A DNA stretch of 48,042 nt, taken from the NCBI RefSeq assembly GCF_010093135.1, contig NZ_PDWK01000018.1, forward strand, positions 1-48,042, written 5' to 3'. Each line of letters opens with the position of its first letter. Position 1 is the stretch's first letter. Under the pieces are notes generated by a model. That model did no database searches, was not told where the DNA came from, and saw only the letters and a program-made list of their open reading frames with translations. The translations under genes were made by a program, and so were the position numbers. Of the stretch, positions 1-10,732 are shown piece by piece. This stretch comes from Pseudoxanthomonas taiwanensis. Its GTDB lineage: Bacteria > Pseudomonadota > Gammaproteobacteria > Xanthomonadales > Xanthomonadaceae.

Positions 1-104
1 TCAAGCAGCGCGGCCTTACGAAGGTCGAGGCGCTGTTTCAGCTGGCGATGGCGGCGAGCAACCTCGTCCGCCTGCCGAAGCTGATCGCCGCGGGGGCCGC
101 GTGA
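1..104 (+). mobile_element. IS5-type transposase, C-terminal remnant
   Basis: Read from base 3, the first 34 codons give a basic, amphipathic tail containing RGLTKVEALFQLAMAASN and LVRLPKLI, followed by TGA at 102-104. This is the usual last part of IS5-family DDE transposases, the helix after the catalytic Glu region. The rest of the gene lies outside the window. It may be the same element whose internal part is seen at the right end of the window, but the two pieces do not overlap, so identity cannot be shown. Family assignment rests on recognition of this short tail only. Confidence 0.75.
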
Positions 105-252
105 TGGCGGCCCCGGCGGGGAAGGTGTGCCTGGAAGTCCGAAAGCGGGCTTGTTTCAGAGCGCGGGACGCGCTTGCGGAGCGCTTGAGCAGCGGGAAAT
201 CCGCGCTGCCGACCGAGTCGGGGGCTTCGCCGGGTCGAATTTCAACAGGCTG
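105..252 (+). mobile_element. Right end of the IS element with probable terminal inverted repeat
   Basis: About 150 noncoding bases follow the transposase stop. They end in TTTCAACAGGCTG at 240-252, which resembles the terminal inverted repeat of many IS5-group elements (outer end reading CAGCCTGTTGAAA). Hydrolase coding sequence on the minus strand starts immediately beyond, so the element boundary falls close to 252-255. The left end and the target duplication are not in the window. Confidence 0.6.
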
Positions 253-470
253 CTAGCGGGCCGGCATCTGCTCCTTCACGGTCATCCAGGCGCCGGCGCC
301 CCCCGCCGCCGGCACGGGGTGATCCGGACCGGCGCCGTCGGGGAGGTACAGGTCGCCGGCCAGGCGCTCCCCGCCGGAGGTGAACTCCACCTCCTCGACG
401 CGGACCTCGGCCGCGGCGGGCAGGGCGAAGGCAAGGGCCAGGATGCCGCCAAACGGGCTTTCATCGGCAT
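253..470 (-). pseudogene. Alpha/beta-hydrolase, 5' fragment cut by the IS and frameshifted
   Basis: ATG at 468-470 has a strong ribosome site (AAGGAGG, 4 bases upstream) and begins MPMKARLA, but that frame then becomes nonsense. A one-base shift into the neighbouring frame gives a hydrophobic signal-peptide core (ILALAFALPAAA), then a secreted hydrolase start (EVRVEEVEFTSGGERLAGDL) and the GAWMTVKEQMPAR motif typical of dienelactone-hydrolase-like alpha/beta hydrolases. Restoring one base near 448-452 gives a continuous reading frame. The TAG at 253-255 is formed at the junction with the IS, so only about 70 codons remain and the catalytic Ser/Asp/His are absent. Exact subfamily is uncertain. 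Confidence 0.7.
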
Positions 471-670
471 GTTCCTCCTTCTGTCGTGGGGGGCGGGAAG
501 AAGGTGGAAAGCGGGGACCGGGCCTGCCCGGCCGGGCAACGGGGGCGCCGGCAGCGCGGCGCGCATCCGCCGGGGCGGGGCAGGGAACCGGCGCGGAGCC
601 GAATCTAGCGCCGGCCGGGTGGCCGTGGCCTTGACCGGAGTTGCGTTTTCACGTGGCGTGCCGGCGGGAC

Positions 671-1045
671 TCAGCCGGGCAGGATGAAGGCGGCCACCAC
701 CTTGCGGCCCTCGCTGGCCAGGACGTTGTAGGTGCGCGCAGCAGCGGGGTTGTCCATGACCTCGATGCCGACGCCGCGGGTCAGGCAGGCGGCCAGCACC
801 GCCGGCGGCGGGAACACCTGGGTGGCGCCGGTGCCGAGCAGCACCACGTCCGGCTCCAGGGCCAGCAGCGGTTCCAGCGCGGCCGGGGACAGTGCGGCCA
901 CCGATGCCACCGGCCAGTCCTCGACCAGGGCCGAAGGCGCCAGGAAGAAGCTGGCGGCCAGCACCCGGTCGTTGACCCGGGCGCTGCGGCCGTCGGCGGC
1001 ACGCAGCACGTACTGGTAGTCGGGGATTTCCTGGTTCAGGAACAT
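671..1045 (-). CDS. Mth938/DUF498 family protein
   Basis: This 124-residue soluble protein has the features of the Mth938-like (DUF498, NDUFAF3-related) fold: an N-terminal segment around [10 protein letters not shown], a central strand [17 protein letters not shown], and a C-terminal [16 protein letters not shown]-like end. Bacterial members are about 120-130 residues, so the gene looks complete. Their biochemical function is not established; the mitochondrial relative is an assembly factor for respiratory complex I, and a similar role here would be inference. It lies 8 bases after yhbY on the same strand and is probably cotranscribed with it. Confidence 0.8.
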   Translation of the reverse strand: MFLNQEIPDYQYVLRAADGRSARVNDRVLAASFFLAPSALVEDWPVASVAALSPAALEPLLALEPDVVLLGTGATQVFPPPAVLAACLTRGVGIEVMDNPAAARTYNVLASEGRKVVAAFILPG

Positions 1046-1053
1046 GGGCGTGT

Positions 1054-1359
1054 TCAGGCCCGGGGCAGGACGATCCCGGGCTTCTCCCGCGACGGACGGT
1101 ACAGGGTGGCGGTGTGGCCGATGCGCTGGACCAGGGCCGCGCCGGTCTGCGCGGCCAGCTCGGCGATCATGGCGTCGCGCGCCTCGCGGTCCTCGGCGGC
1201 GACCTTCACCTTGACCAGCTCGTGGCGTTCCAGCACCGCGTCCAGCTCGGCCAGCAGGGCGGGGGTGACGCCCTTGCCGCCCACCTGCATCAGGGCCTTG
1301 AGCCCGTGCGCCTGGCTGCGCAGGAAGCGGGTCTGGGCGGCGGTGAGGACGGCGGACAT
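1054..1359 (-). CDS. yhbY: YhbY-type CRM-domain RNA-binding protein
   Basis: The 101-residue protein is essentially one CRM domain. It begins [20 protein letters not shown], carries the GGKG loop (residues about 27-30), and continues with the helix [23 protein letters not shown]. YhbY binds pre-50S ribosomal particles and is thought to help assembly of the large subunit. The gene is divergent from rlmE, which methylates 23S rRNA in the same particle; this neighbourhood is common in gammaproteobacteria. Length matches the family. The first gene of a two-gene unit with the DUF498 protein. Confidence 0.92.
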   Translation of the reverse strand: MSAVLTAAQTRFLRSQAHGLKALMQVGGKGVTPALLAELDAVLERHELVKVKVAAEDREARDAMIAELAAQTGAALVQRIGHTATLYRPSREKPGIVLPRA

Positions 1360-1438
1360 GGGGACAAACCGGGGGAAGGGGGGCGGATCAGGGTATCATG
1401 GCCTTCCATGTCCCCGCGGGCCCGGCCCGCTCTTCCGC

Positions 1439-2077
1439 ATGTCCCGCAGCTCACGCAGCAAGAGCAGCCCCCGCTGGCCCCGCGAGCATTTCGCCGACCC
1501 CTACGTGAAAAAGGCCCAGGCCGAGGGCATGCGCTCGCGCGCGGCCTACAAGCTGGAGGAACTGATCGAGCGCGACCGCCTGCTCCGGCCGGGCATGGTC
1601 GTGGTCGACCTGGGCGCGGCCCCCGGTGGCTGGTCCCAGTACGTGCGCCAGGCCCTGGGCGACACCGGCCGGGTCATCGCCCTGGACATCCTGGAGATGC
1701 CGCCGCTGGCCGGGGTCGAGTTCCTTCATGGGGATTTCAGGGAGGATGCCGTCTTATCCGAACTGGAATCGCGCCTGGGCGGCCAGCCCGTGGACCTTGT
1801 GCTCTCGGACATGGCCCCCAATATGAGTGGCGTGGACGCGGTGGACCAGCCGCGGGCCATGTACCTGGCGGAGCTGGCGATGGACTTCGCCGACACCCAC
1901 CTGCGCCCCGATGGCGCCTTCCTGATCAAGCTGTTCCAGGGGGTGGGGTTCGACGAATACGTGCGCGAGCTGCGCCGGCGCTACCAGAAGGTGGCGATCC
2001 GGAAGCCGGCGGCCTCGCGCAAGCGTTCGCCGGAAGTCTATGCCCTCGGCCAGGGCAAGCTGGCCCAGATGAAGTAA
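1439..2077 (+). CDS. rlmE: 23S rRNA (uridine-2552-2'-O) methyltransferase RlmE
   Basis: RlmE (FtsJ/RrmJ) methylates the ribose of U2552 in the A-loop of 23S rRNA using S-adenosylmethionine and promotes a late step of 50S assembly. The 212-residue protein has the SAM motif DLGAAPGG at residues 57-64. The catalytic tetrad keeps the E. coli numbering where I checked it: D124 in LSDMAPN, K164 in LIKLFQG and E199 in RSPEVYAL. The start ATG at 1439 gives [13 protein letters not shown], the expected basic N-terminus; longer upstream readings are unlikely. A TATCAT hexamer at 1394-1399 could be its -10 element. It is followed 57 bases later by ftsH, a classical rlmE-ftsH arrangement. Confidence 0.96.
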   Translation: MSRSSRSKSSPRWPREHFADPYVKKAQAEGMRSRAAYKLEELIERDRLLRPGMVVVDLGAAPGGWSQYVRQALGDTGRVIALDILEMPPLAGVEFLHGDFREDAVLSELESRLGGQPVDLVLSDMAPNMSGVDAVDQPRAMYLAELAMDFADTHLRPDGAFLIKLFQGVGFDEYVRELRRRYQKVAIRKPAASRKRSPEVYALGQGKLAQMK

Positions 2078-2134
2078 GCTGGCCCAGGCCAGTCCCCCCC
2101 ACACGCAGTACCCGCGGAGCGTCACACCGGAGCC

Positions 2135-4090
<1,956 letters not shown>

Positions 4091-4102
4091 GCGGAGCCCC
4101 AG

Positions 4103-4348
4103 GTGTCCGCTCCCGGGTCCGGGCCGCGCCGCAGCTACTACGTCCGCAACCCGTGGCGTCCATGGGTGGCGGGCGGCATGGCCGGCGCCTCCACCATCCT
4201 GACCACCACCACGCTGTTCTACGCGCTGGGCCGGCTGCCGCTGGCCCTGGTCGGGATCAGCGTGGGGCTGGCGGCCGCCGCCGCCGGCCTGGCCCTGTAC
4301 GCGCGGCACCGCGCCGCGCGCTTCGACGCCGAGCACCTGGGCCGCTGA
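4103..4348 (+). CDS. Small two-helix membrane protein, function unknown
   Basis: An 81-residue protein starting at GTG 4103, 12 bases after ftsH. After a basic N-terminus (GPRRSYYVRNPWRPW) there are two hydrophobic stretches, roughly residues 22-42 and 46-66, with a short charged tail (ARHRAARFDAEHLGR). Positively charged ends suggest both termini are cytoplasmic. I do not recognise a named family. It sits between ftsH and folP with short gaps on both sides and third positions are strongly GC-rich like its neighbours, so it is likely translated as part of this transcription unit. Confidence 0.6.
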   Translation: MSAPGSGPRRSYYVRNPWRPWVAGGMAGASTILTTTTLFYALGRLPLALVGISVGLAAAAAGLALYARHRAARFDAEHLGR

Positions 4349-4370
4349 GCGGCCCGCCGGGGGAACTGCC

Positions 4371-5264
4371 GTGTTCGACATCTCGCCGCAACTGGATTGC
4401 GCCGGGCGCGTGCTGGTCCTGGACCGCACCCGCGTCATGGGCATCGTCAACGTCACTCCGGACTCCTTTTCCGACGGCGGCCTGCACGCCAGCGTGGACG
4501 CGGCCGTGGCCCACGGCCTGCGCCTGGCCGAGGAGGGCGCGGACATCCTCGACGTGGGCGGGGAGTCCACCCGCCCCGGCGCGGCCGAGGTGCCGGTGGA
4601 GGAGGAGCTGCGCCGGGTGGTGCCGGTCATCGAGCGCCTGGCGCGCCAGACCTCCGTGCCGATCAGCGTGGACACCTGCAAGCCGGAGGTGATGCGCGCG
4701 GCGGTGGAGGCGGGCGCCGGCATGATCAACGACGTGTGTGCGCTGCGCCGCGAGGGCGCGCTGGACACCGCCGCAGCGCTGGGCGTGCCGGTGGTGCTGA
4801 TGCACATGCGGGGCGAGCCGCGCACCATGCAGGACGACCCGCGCTACGACGACGTGGTCGCCGAGGTGCACCGCTTCCTGGCCGAGCGGGTGTTCGCCGC
4901 CGAGCTGGCCGGCATTCCGAAGAAGCGCCTGGTGGTGGACCCGGGTTTCGGCTTCGGCAAGACCACCGCGCACAACCTGGCCCTGCTGGCGCAGCTGGAG
5001 CGCTTCACCGGGCTGGGCGTGCCGGTGCTGGCCGGGCTGTCGCGCAAGCGCAGCATCGGCGAGCTGACCGGGCGCGAGGTGCCGGCCGAACGCGTGGCCG
5101 GCTCGGTGGCCGCGCACCTGGTCGCCGCCCAGCGCGGTGCGCGCATCGTGCGCGTGCACGACGTGGCCGCCACGGTGGACGCGCTGAGGGTGTGGGAGGC
5201 GGTGGCCGCGGTGCCGGCGCCGCGGCGCGCCGCCGCACCGGGGATCGCCTGGCCGGAGGACTGA
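4371..5264 (+). CDS. folP: Dihydropteroate synthase
   Basis: FolP joins 6-hydroxymethyl-dihydropterin pyrophosphate to p-aminobenzoate in folate synthesis and is the sulfonamide target. The 297-residue TIM-barrel protein shows the family signatures MGIVNVTPDSFSDGG (residues about 23-37), DVGGESTRPGA, DTCKPEV, VVLMHMRGEPRTMQ, VVDPGFGFGKT, PVLAGLSRKRSIG and the final RVHDV. The start is GTG at 4371, giving MFDISPQLDCAGR. In many gammaproteobacteria folP follows ftsH and is followed by glmM; here glmM is absent and a symporter gene comes next. Length is normal and no key motif is missing. Confidence 0.97.
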   Translation: MFDISPQLDCAGRVLVLDRTRVMGIVNVTPDSFSDGGLHASVDAAVAHGLRLAEEGADILDVGGESTRPGAAEVPVEEELRRVVPVIERLARQTSVPISVDTCKPEVMRAAVEAGAGMINDVCALRREGALDTAAALGVPVVLMHMRGEPRTMQDDPRYDDVVAEVHRFLAERVFAAELAGIPKKRLVVDPGFGFGKTTAHNLALLAQLERFTGLGVPVLAGLSRKRSIGELTGREVPAERVAGSVAAHLVAAQRGARIVRVHDVAATVDALRVWEAVAAVPAPRRAAAPGIAWPED

Positions 5265-5336
5265 CCGGCCGTCCTGCGGCTGCGCGGCCCGGCGGGCAGA
5301 CGGTAAGCTGCGCGCTCCTGCCGGAGAGGGGAGCGC

Positions 5337-6824
5337 ATGACCGCCAGCACGCCACTGCTTGCCACCTTCGTCGCCTACCTGCTGCTGATGGTGGGCATCG
5401 GCCTGTGGGCCTGGTTCCGCACCCACAGCTTCGACGACTACATCCTCGGCGGGCGTTCCCTGGGCAGCGTGGTCACCGCACTGTCGGCCGGCGCCTCGGA
5501 CATGAGCGGCTGGCTGCTGATGGGCCTGCCCGGCGCGCTGTACCTGTCCGGCCTGGCCGAGGCCTGGATCGCCATCGGCCTGACCCTCGGCGCCTGGCTG
5601 AACTGGCGCTTCGTCGCCGGGCCGCTGCGCCTGTACACCGAGCGCACCCACAACGCGCTGACCCTGCCGGACTACTTCACCCACCGCTTCGAGGACCGCA
5701 GCCGGGTGCTGCGCATCCTCTCGGCGCTGGTGATCCTGGTGTTCTTCGCCGTGTACTGCGCCTCCGGCATCGTCGCCGGCGCGCGCCTGTTCGAGAGCGT
5801 GTTCGGCCTGCCCTACGCCCAGGCGCTGTGGTGGGGTGCGGCGGCGACCATCGCCTACACCTTCCTCGGCGGCTTCCTGGCGGTGAGCTGGACCGACGCG
5901 GTGCAGGCCACGCTGATGATCTTCGCCCTGCTGCTGACCCCGGTGGTGGCGTTGCTGCAGCTGGGCGGCCCGGCGCAGGCGCTGGCCCTGGTGGAGCAGG
6001 TGGACCTGGCGCGACTGCAGTGGATCGGCGCCGGCGGCCTGGTCGCAGTGGTGTCGGCCGCGGCCTGGGGCCTGGGCTACTTCGGCCAGCCGCACATCCT
6101 GGCCCGCTTCATGGCCGCGCAGGACCTGGCCACGCTGCCGCGCGCGCGCCGCATCGGCATGGCTTGGATGGTGCTGTGCCTGGCCGGCGCGATCGCGGTC
6201 GGCCTGGCCGGCCTGGCGTACTTCACCCGCTTCCCGGAGCAGGGCGCCCTGGTCCACGGCAACCCGGAACGGGTGTTTATCGCCCTGGCTGGCGCGCTGT
6301 TCAACCCCTGGGTGGCCGGCGTGCTGCTGTCGGCGATCCTGGCGGCGATCATGAGCACCCTGTCCTGCCAGCTGCTGGTCTGTTCCAGCGCCCTGACCGA
6401 GGACTTCTACCGCGGCCTGTTGCGCCCGCACGCCGGCCAGCGCGAGCTGGTCTGGGTGGGCCGGACGGCGGTGCTGGTGGTGGCACTGCTGGCGATCTGG
6501 CTGGCGCGCGACCCGGACAGCCGCGTGCTGGGCCTGGTCAGCTACGCCTGGGCCGGGTTCGGCGCGGCCTTCGGCCCGGTGGTGCTGTTCTCGCTGTGCT
6601 GGGGGCGGATGACCCGCAACGGCGCCCTCGCCGGCATGCTGGCCGGTGCCCTGACCGTGATCCTGTGGAAGCACACCGGCAGCGCCCTGTACGAGATGGT
6701 GCCCGGCTTCCTGGCCGCCAGCCTGGCCATCGTCGTGGCCAGCCTGGCCGACCGCGCGCCGTCGGTGCAGGTCCAGGCCACCCATGCCCAGGTCCGCGCC
6801 AGCCTGCGCGAGCACGGCTACTGA
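5337..6824 (+). CDS. putP: Sodium/proline symporter, PutP family
   Basis: A 495-residue member of the sodium:solute symporter family, closest in pattern to PutP, which imports L-proline with Na+. The features are the start helix [20 protein letters not shown], the [13 protein letters not shown] loop, [18 protein letters not shown] in TM2 (substrate/Na+ site region of PutP), and [15 protein letters not shown], with about 13 membrane segments in total. Proline specificity is inferred from these PutP-like stretches. There is a 72-base gap from folP and 7 bases to miaA, so it lies within the same run of plus-strand genes although it is metabolically unrelated. Confidence 0.88.
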   Translation: MTASTPLLATFVAYLLLMVGIGLWAWFRTHSFDDYILGGRSLGSVVTALSAGASDMSGWLLMGLPGALYLSGLAEAWIAIGLTLGAWLNWRFVAGPLRLYTERTHNALTLPDYFTHRFEDRSRVLRILSALVILVFFAVYCASGIVAGARLFESVFGLPYAQALWWGAAATIAYTFLGGFLAVSWTDAVQATLMIFALLLTPVVALLQLGGPAQALALVEQVDLARLQWIGAGGLVAVVSAAAWGLGYFGQPHILARFMAAQDLATLPRARRIGMAWMVLCLAGAIAVGLAGLAYFTRFPEQGALVHGNPERVFIALAGALFNPWVAGVLLSAILAAIMSTLSCQLLVCSSALTEDFYRGLLRPHAGQRELVWVGRTAVLVVALLAIWLARDPDSRVLGLVSYAWAGFGAAFGPVVLFSLCWGRMTRNGALAGMLAGALTVILWKHTGSALYEMVPGFLAASLAIVVASLADRAPSVQVQATHAQVRASLREHGY

Positions 6825-6831
6825 GGCGGCG

Positions 6832-7812
6832 ATGGCGGAGGACTCACGCCCGTCGGCGATCGCCATCATGGGCCCGACCGCGTCGGGCAAGACCGCCTTC
6901 GCCGTGGAGCTGGCCCGGGCGCTGGGCGGGGAGATCGTCAGCGTGGACTCGGCCCTGGTCTACCGCGGCCTGGACATCGGCGCGGCCAAGCCGGACGCGG
7001 CCGAGCGCGCCGGCGTGCCGCACCACCTGCTGGACGTGCGCGAGCCATGGGAGCCGTACTCGGCCGCCGAGTTCGCCGCCGACGCGCGCGCGGCCATCGA
7101 CGCCATCCTGGCCCGGGGCCGCCTGCCGGTGCTGGCCGGCGGCACCGGCCTGTACTTCCACGCCCTGCTGCATGGCCTGGCGCCGATGCCCGAGGCCGAC
7201 CCGGAGCTGCGCCGGCGCATCGCCGACGAGGCGCGGGAGCGCGGCTGGCCGGCCCTGCACGCCGAACTGGCCCGCGTCGACCCGGAGGCGGCCGCGCGCA
7301 TCCGCCCGGGCGACGCCCAGCGCATCCAGCGCGCGCTGGAGGTGTACCGGCTCAGCGGCCGGCCGATCAGCGCCTGGCAGCGCGACCCGCCGCCGCCGCG
7401 GCCGCCGCTGCGGGTGCTCAAGCTGGTGCTGGCCCCGCGCGAGCGCGCCGAGCTGCACGCGCGCATCGCCACCCGCTTCGACCGCATGCTGGAGGCCGGC
7501 TTCCTCGACGAGGTGCGCCGGCTGCGCGCGCTGCCGCAGCTGCGCGACCACCCGCGGCCGCTGGACCTGCCGGCGCTGCGCGCGGTGGGCTACCGCCAGG
7601 CCTGGGAGCACCTGGACGGGCGGTACGACGCGGCCGGGTTCCGTGACCGGGCGGTCTTCGCCACCCGTCAGCTGGCCAAGCGCCAGCTGACCTGGCTGCG
7701 CGGGCAGCTGGACGCCCGCTGGTTCGACCCGCAACGTGAACGGGACGGGCTTTGCGACGCGGTGGGCCGTTTCCTGCCGGCGCAGGCGGTGCGGGCGCGC
7801 CGGCTTGTGTAA
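6832..7812 (+). CDS. miaA: tRNA dimethylallyltransferase MiaA
   Basis: MiaA adds a dimethylallyl group to N6 of A37 in tRNAs reading codons that start with U. The 326-residue protein has the P-loop GPTASGKT at residues 14-21, the [16 protein letters not shown] segment (the usual DSxQxY motif reads DSALVY here), HHLLDV, and [18 protein letters not shown] 6832 is chosen because it follows a GGCGGCG stretch and gives [14 protein letters not shown], with the P-loop at the usual distance. An upstream in-frame ATG at 6784 would lie inside putP. It heads the widely conserved miaA-hfq-hflX-hflK-hflC cluster. Confidence 0.96.
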   Translation: MAEDSRPSAIAIMGPTASGKTAFAVELARALGGEIVSVDSALVYRGLDIGAAKPDAAERAGVPHHLLDVREPWEPYSAAEFAADARAAIDAILARGRLPVLAGGTGLYFHALLHGLAPMPEADPELRRRIADEARERGWPALHAELARVDPEAAARIRPGDAQRIQRALEVYRLSGRPISAWQRDPPPPRPPLRVLKLVLAPRERAELHARIATRFDRMLEAGFLDEVRRLRALPQLRDHPRPLDLPALRAVGYRQAWEHLDGRYDAAGFRDRAVFATRQLAKRQLTWLRGQLDARWFDPQRERDGLCDAVGRFLPAQAVRARRLV

Positions 7813-7850
7813 CATGCCTTCACGGGCCCGGGGGGAGGCCCGCCAGGACC

Positions 7851-7880
7851 AGAACAATAAATAATACAGAACAAGAAAGG
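7851..7880 (+). promoter_or_regulatory. A-rich leader immediately upstream of hfq
   Basis: In a genome of about 70% GC, bases 7851-7880 are strikingly A-rich (AGAACAATAAATAATACAGA and onward). They end just before the GGGGACC ribosome site of hfq. Several A-purine-N triplets (AAC, AAT, AAA, AGA, AAG) can be read, the type of sequence bound by the distal face of Hfq. Hfq is known to repress its own mRNA in some bacteria, so an autoregulatory site is plausible. The same bases could include a promoter -10 (TAATAC at 7862-7867). Neither role is proven here. Confidence 0.45.
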
Positions 7881-7890
7881 GGACCTACCT

Positions 7891-8193
7891 ATGTCCAAGG
7901 GGCAATCGCTGCAGGATCCGTTCCTGAACGCTCTGCGACGCGAGCGCGTGCCGGTGTCGGTGTACCTGGTCAACGGCATCAAGCTGCAGGGTACGATCGA
8001 GTCCTTCGACCAGTTCGTGGTGCTGTTGCGCAGCACCGTGAGCCAGATGGTCTACAAGCACGCCATCTCCACCGTCGTGCCGTCGCGTAATGTCCGGGTC
8101 GGACCCGGCGGCGGTTACGTCCAGCACGCCGACCAGGCCGAGCCGGCCGGCGAGACCCGCGCGGAGGGCGAGCGCAACACCGAGGAGTCCTGA
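7891..8193 (+). CDS. hfq: RNA chaperone Hfq
   Basis: Hfq forms a hexameric ring that pairs small RNAs with mRNAs and affects mRNA stability. The 100-residue protein begins [20 protein letters not shown] and contains the Sm1 motif region [20 protein letters not shown]. The Sm2 region is [12 protein letters not shown], including the KHAIS residues of the proximal RNA site. The C-terminal tail after residue 70 is Gly- then Glu/Ala-rich and probably disordered. It is preceded by an A-rich leader and its TGA is directly followed by the hflX start, so translation of the two is likely coupled. Confidence 0.98.
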   Translation: MSKGQSLQDPFLNALRRERVPVSVYLVNGIKLQGTIESFDQFVVLLRSTVSQMVYKHAISTVVPSRNVRVGPGGGYVQHADQAEPAGETRAEGERNTEES

Positions 8194-9516
8194 TTGTTCG
8201 AACGTTCCCGCAAGGGTGAACATGCGTTGCTGATCCAGCCCCACGCGGGCGGGGCCGTTGCGGAGGACGTGCTCGAGGAATTCGCCGACCTGGCCCGCTC
8301 GGCCGGCGCCAGCATCGCCGCCACCATCACCGCGCGCATCGACCGGCCCAACCCGGCCACGCTGATCGGCAGCGGCAAGCTGGAGGAGGTGAAGGCCGCC
8401 GCCGAGGCCACCGGCGCAGACCTGGTGCTGGTCAACCACGCGCTGACGCCGGTGCAGGAGCGCAACCTGGAGAAGGCACTGCAGCGCCGGGTGGTGGACC
8501 GCACCGGCCTGATCCTGGACATCTTCGCCCAGCGCGCGCGCAGCCACGAGGGCAAGCTGCAGGTCGAGCTGGCCCAGCTCAAGCACATGGCCACCCGCCT
8601 GGTGCGCGGCTGGACCCACCTGGAGCGCCAGCGCGGCGGCTCCATCGGCCTGCGCGGCCCCGGCGAGACCCAGCTGGAAACCGACCGCCGCCTGCTGCAG
8701 AAGCGGGTGGAGCAGCTGCAGCGGCGGCTGGAGAAGGTCGAGGTGCAGCACGCGCAGATGCGCCGCGCCCGCGTGCGCAGCGAGCTGCCGCGGGTGGCCC
8801 TGGTCGGCTACACCAACGCCGGCAAGTCCACCCTGTTCAACGCCCTCACCGGCGCCGACGCCTACGCCGCCGACCAGCTGTTCGCCACCCTGGACCCGAC
8901 CGTGCGCCGGGTCGCCCTGCCCGGCGGCACCATCGTCCTGGCCGACACCGTGGGCTTCGTGCGCGACCTGCCGCACGAGCTGGTGGCGGCGTTCCGCTCG
9001 ACCCTGGCCGAGGCGCGCGAGGCCGACCTGCTGCTGCACGTGGTCGATGCCGCCGATCCGCACCGCGAGGAACGCATCGCCCAGGTGGACGCGGTCCTGG
9101 CCGAGATCGGCGCCGGCGGGATCCCGCAGCTGCTGGTGATGAACAAGATCGACCGCATCGAGGGTGCGGTGCCGCGCCACGACCACGACGGCGGCGCGCC
9201 CGGCGAGCCGGGCCACCGCGAGCGGGTGTGGCTGTCGGCGCGCGACGGCCGCGGCATGGAGCTGCTGCAGGGCGCGCTGGCGCGGCGCCTGGACCTGCAG
9301 CGCGTGGCCGGCGAGCTGCGCCTGCCGCCGCAGGCCGGGCGCCTGCGCGCGCGCCTGCACCAGCTGGGCGCGGTGCGCGCCGAGGAGGCCGACGAGCACG
9401 GCTGGCGCCTGCGCCTGGACCTGCCGCGCGGCGAGGCCGAGCGCTTGGCCGCGCGTGCCGACGGCGAGCCGCTGCGCGCGCTGCTGCCGCCGCGCCAGGC
9501 CGAAGAAGTGGAATGA
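8194..9516 (+). CDS. hflX: Ribosome-associated GTPase HflX
   Basis: HflX is a GTPase that binds the 50S subunit and splits stalled or heat-damaged ribosomes. The 440-residue protein has the N-terminal HflX domain with GSGKLEEVK, a helical linker with RGPGETQLETDRR, and the G domain: G1 GYTNAGKST at 205-213, G3 DTVGF at 251-255, G4 NKID at 317-320. The start is TTG at 8194, directly abutting the hfq stop codon; MFERSRKGEHALLI matches the expected N-terminus and no ATG lies closer. The C-terminal part after about residue 360 is a GC-rich helical extension. Confidence 0.95.
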   Translation: MFERSRKGEHALLIQPHAGGAVAEDVLEEFADLARSAGASIAATITARIDRPNPATLIGSGKLEEVKAAAEATGADLVLVNHALTPVQERNLEKALQRRVVDRTGLILDIFAQRARSHEGKLQVELAQLKHMATRLVRGWTHLERQRGGSIGLRGPGETQLETDRRLLQKRVEQLQRRLEKVEVQHAQMRRARVRSELPRVALVGYTNAGKSTLFNALTGADAYAADQLFATLDPTVRRVALPGGTIVLADTVGFVRDLPHELVAAFRSTLAEAREADLLLHVVDAADPHREERIAQVDAVLAEIGAGGIPQLLVMNKIDRIEGAVPRHDHDGGAPGEPGHRERVWLSARDGRGMELLQGALARRLDLQRVAGELRLPPQAGRLRARLHQLGAVRAEEADEHGWRLRLDLPRGEAERLAARADGEPLRALLPPRQAEEVE

Positions 9517-9610
9517 GCCCGCGGCCGGGGCGCTGGCTCCGGTCTTGCTAGAATCGGGCAGCCCCCGGGCGGCTCCGGGCCGCGCCGGATCCCATCACTA
9601 CGGAGCATTC

Positions 9611-10732
9611 ATGGTCTGGAACACGCCAGGCAAGGGCGGGGACTCCCCCGACAACAACCGCCAGTCGCCTTGGCCGCCGCGGCGCCCGTCGCGCGGCGGG
9701 GGCGGCTTCGACGACGTCCTGGGCAGGCTGCGTGGCGCCTTCGGTGGCGGCGGCACCGGCCGCTGGATCGTGCTGGCCGTGGGCCTGCTGGTGCTGCTGA
9801 GCAGCTTCCAGCTGGTCGGCGAGCAGCAGCGCAGCGTGGTCCTGCGCTTCGGCCAGTTCGCCCGGGTCATGCAGCCGGGCCCGAACCTGAAGTGGCCGTG
9901 GCCGATCGAGCGCGTGATCACGGTCAATGCCACCCAGATCAAGACCTTCAGCAACACCGTGCCGGTGCTGACCCGCGACGAGAACATCGTCAACGTGGCC
10001 ATGAACGTGCAGTACCGCGTGGGCGACCCGCGCCTGTACCTGTTCGGCTCGCGCGACGCCGACCGGGTGCTGGAGCAGGTGGCGCAGAGCGTGGTGCGCG
10101 AACAGGTCGGCCGCTCGACCCTGGACACCGTGCTCGGCGCCCGCGGCCCGCTGTCGGTCAGCGCCGCCGAGCAGCTTCAGGCCTCCCTGGACGCCTACCG
10201 CACCGGTCTGGTGGTCACCGAGCTGAACCTGCAGGACGCGCGCCCGCCGGAGGAGGTCAAGCCGGCCTTCGACGAGGTCAACAGTGCCCAGCAGATCAAG
10301 GACCAGCTGATCAACGAGGCCCGTGCCTACGCCGCCAAGGTGGTGCCGGAGGCGCGCGGCGAGGCGGCGCGCCGGCGCACCGTGGCCGAGGGCTACAAGG
10401 CCGCCAAGATCGCCCAGGCGCAGGGTGACGTGGCCCGCTTCACCCTGCTGCGCGAGCAGTACCGCGCCGCGCCGGAGGTCACCCGCAAGCGCCTGTGGCT
10501 GGAGACCGTCCAGGAGGTGCTGGCGCAGAACCGCAAGGTGGTCGGCGGCGACGGCCGCCAGCTGATCTACGTGCCCATGCCTTCCGGCAGCGGCATGCCG
10601 GCGCCCGGGCAGCAGGCCGCGCCGGTGGTGCCGGCCGAGGCCCTGCTGCCGGGCATCGAAAGCAACCCCGAACCGCTGCGCGACGGCACGCGTAATCCGC
10701 AGCGCACCGGCCGTGACGAGGTGAGGCGATGA
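9611..10732 (+). CDS. hflK: FtsH modulator HflK (SPFH/band 7)
   Basis: HflK with HflC forms a large membrane cage around FtsH and limits its access to membrane substrates. The 373-residue protein has a Gly/Pro-rich cytoplasmic N-terminus (about 1-50) and one membrane segment (WIVLAVGLLVLLSSFQLVG, about 53-72). The SPFH domain starts at EQQRSVVLRFGQF and includes TRDENIVNVAMNVQYRV; a coiled-coil region rich in Glu/Ala/Arg follows, then a Pro-rich tail. The start at ATG 9611 follows GGAG with proper spacing and gives the typical MVWNTPGKGGDSP N-terminus. It overlaps hflC by 4 bases. Confidence 0.96.
   Translation: MVWNTPGKGGDSPDNNRQSPWPPRRPSRGGGGFDDVLGRLRGAFGGGGTGRWIVLAVGLLVLLSSFQLVGEQQRSVVLRFGQFARVMQPGPNLKWPWPIERVITVNATQIKTFSNTVPVLTRDENIVNVAMNVQYRVGDPRLYLFGSRDADRVLEQVAQSVVREQVGRSTLDTVLGARGPLSVSAAEQLQASLDAYRTGLVVTELNLQDARPPEEVKPAFDEVNSAQQIKDQLINEARAYAAKVVPEARGEAARRRTVAEGYKAAKIAQAQGDVARFTLLREQYRAAPEVTRKRLWLETVQEVLAQNRKVVGGDGRQLIYVPMPSGSGMPAPGQQAAPVVPAEALLPGIESNPEPLRDGTRNPQRTGRDEVRR

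Noticed and set aside
127-687. Plus-strand gene of 186 codons at the left edge
   Set aside because: It runs through the IS end and antisense to the hydrolase start; composition is that of a chance GC-rich frame.
4397-7690. Plus-strand frame of about 1100 codons overlapping folP, putP and miaA in another frame
   Set aside because: Arg/Gly/Ala-rich out-of-frame reading of three clear genes.
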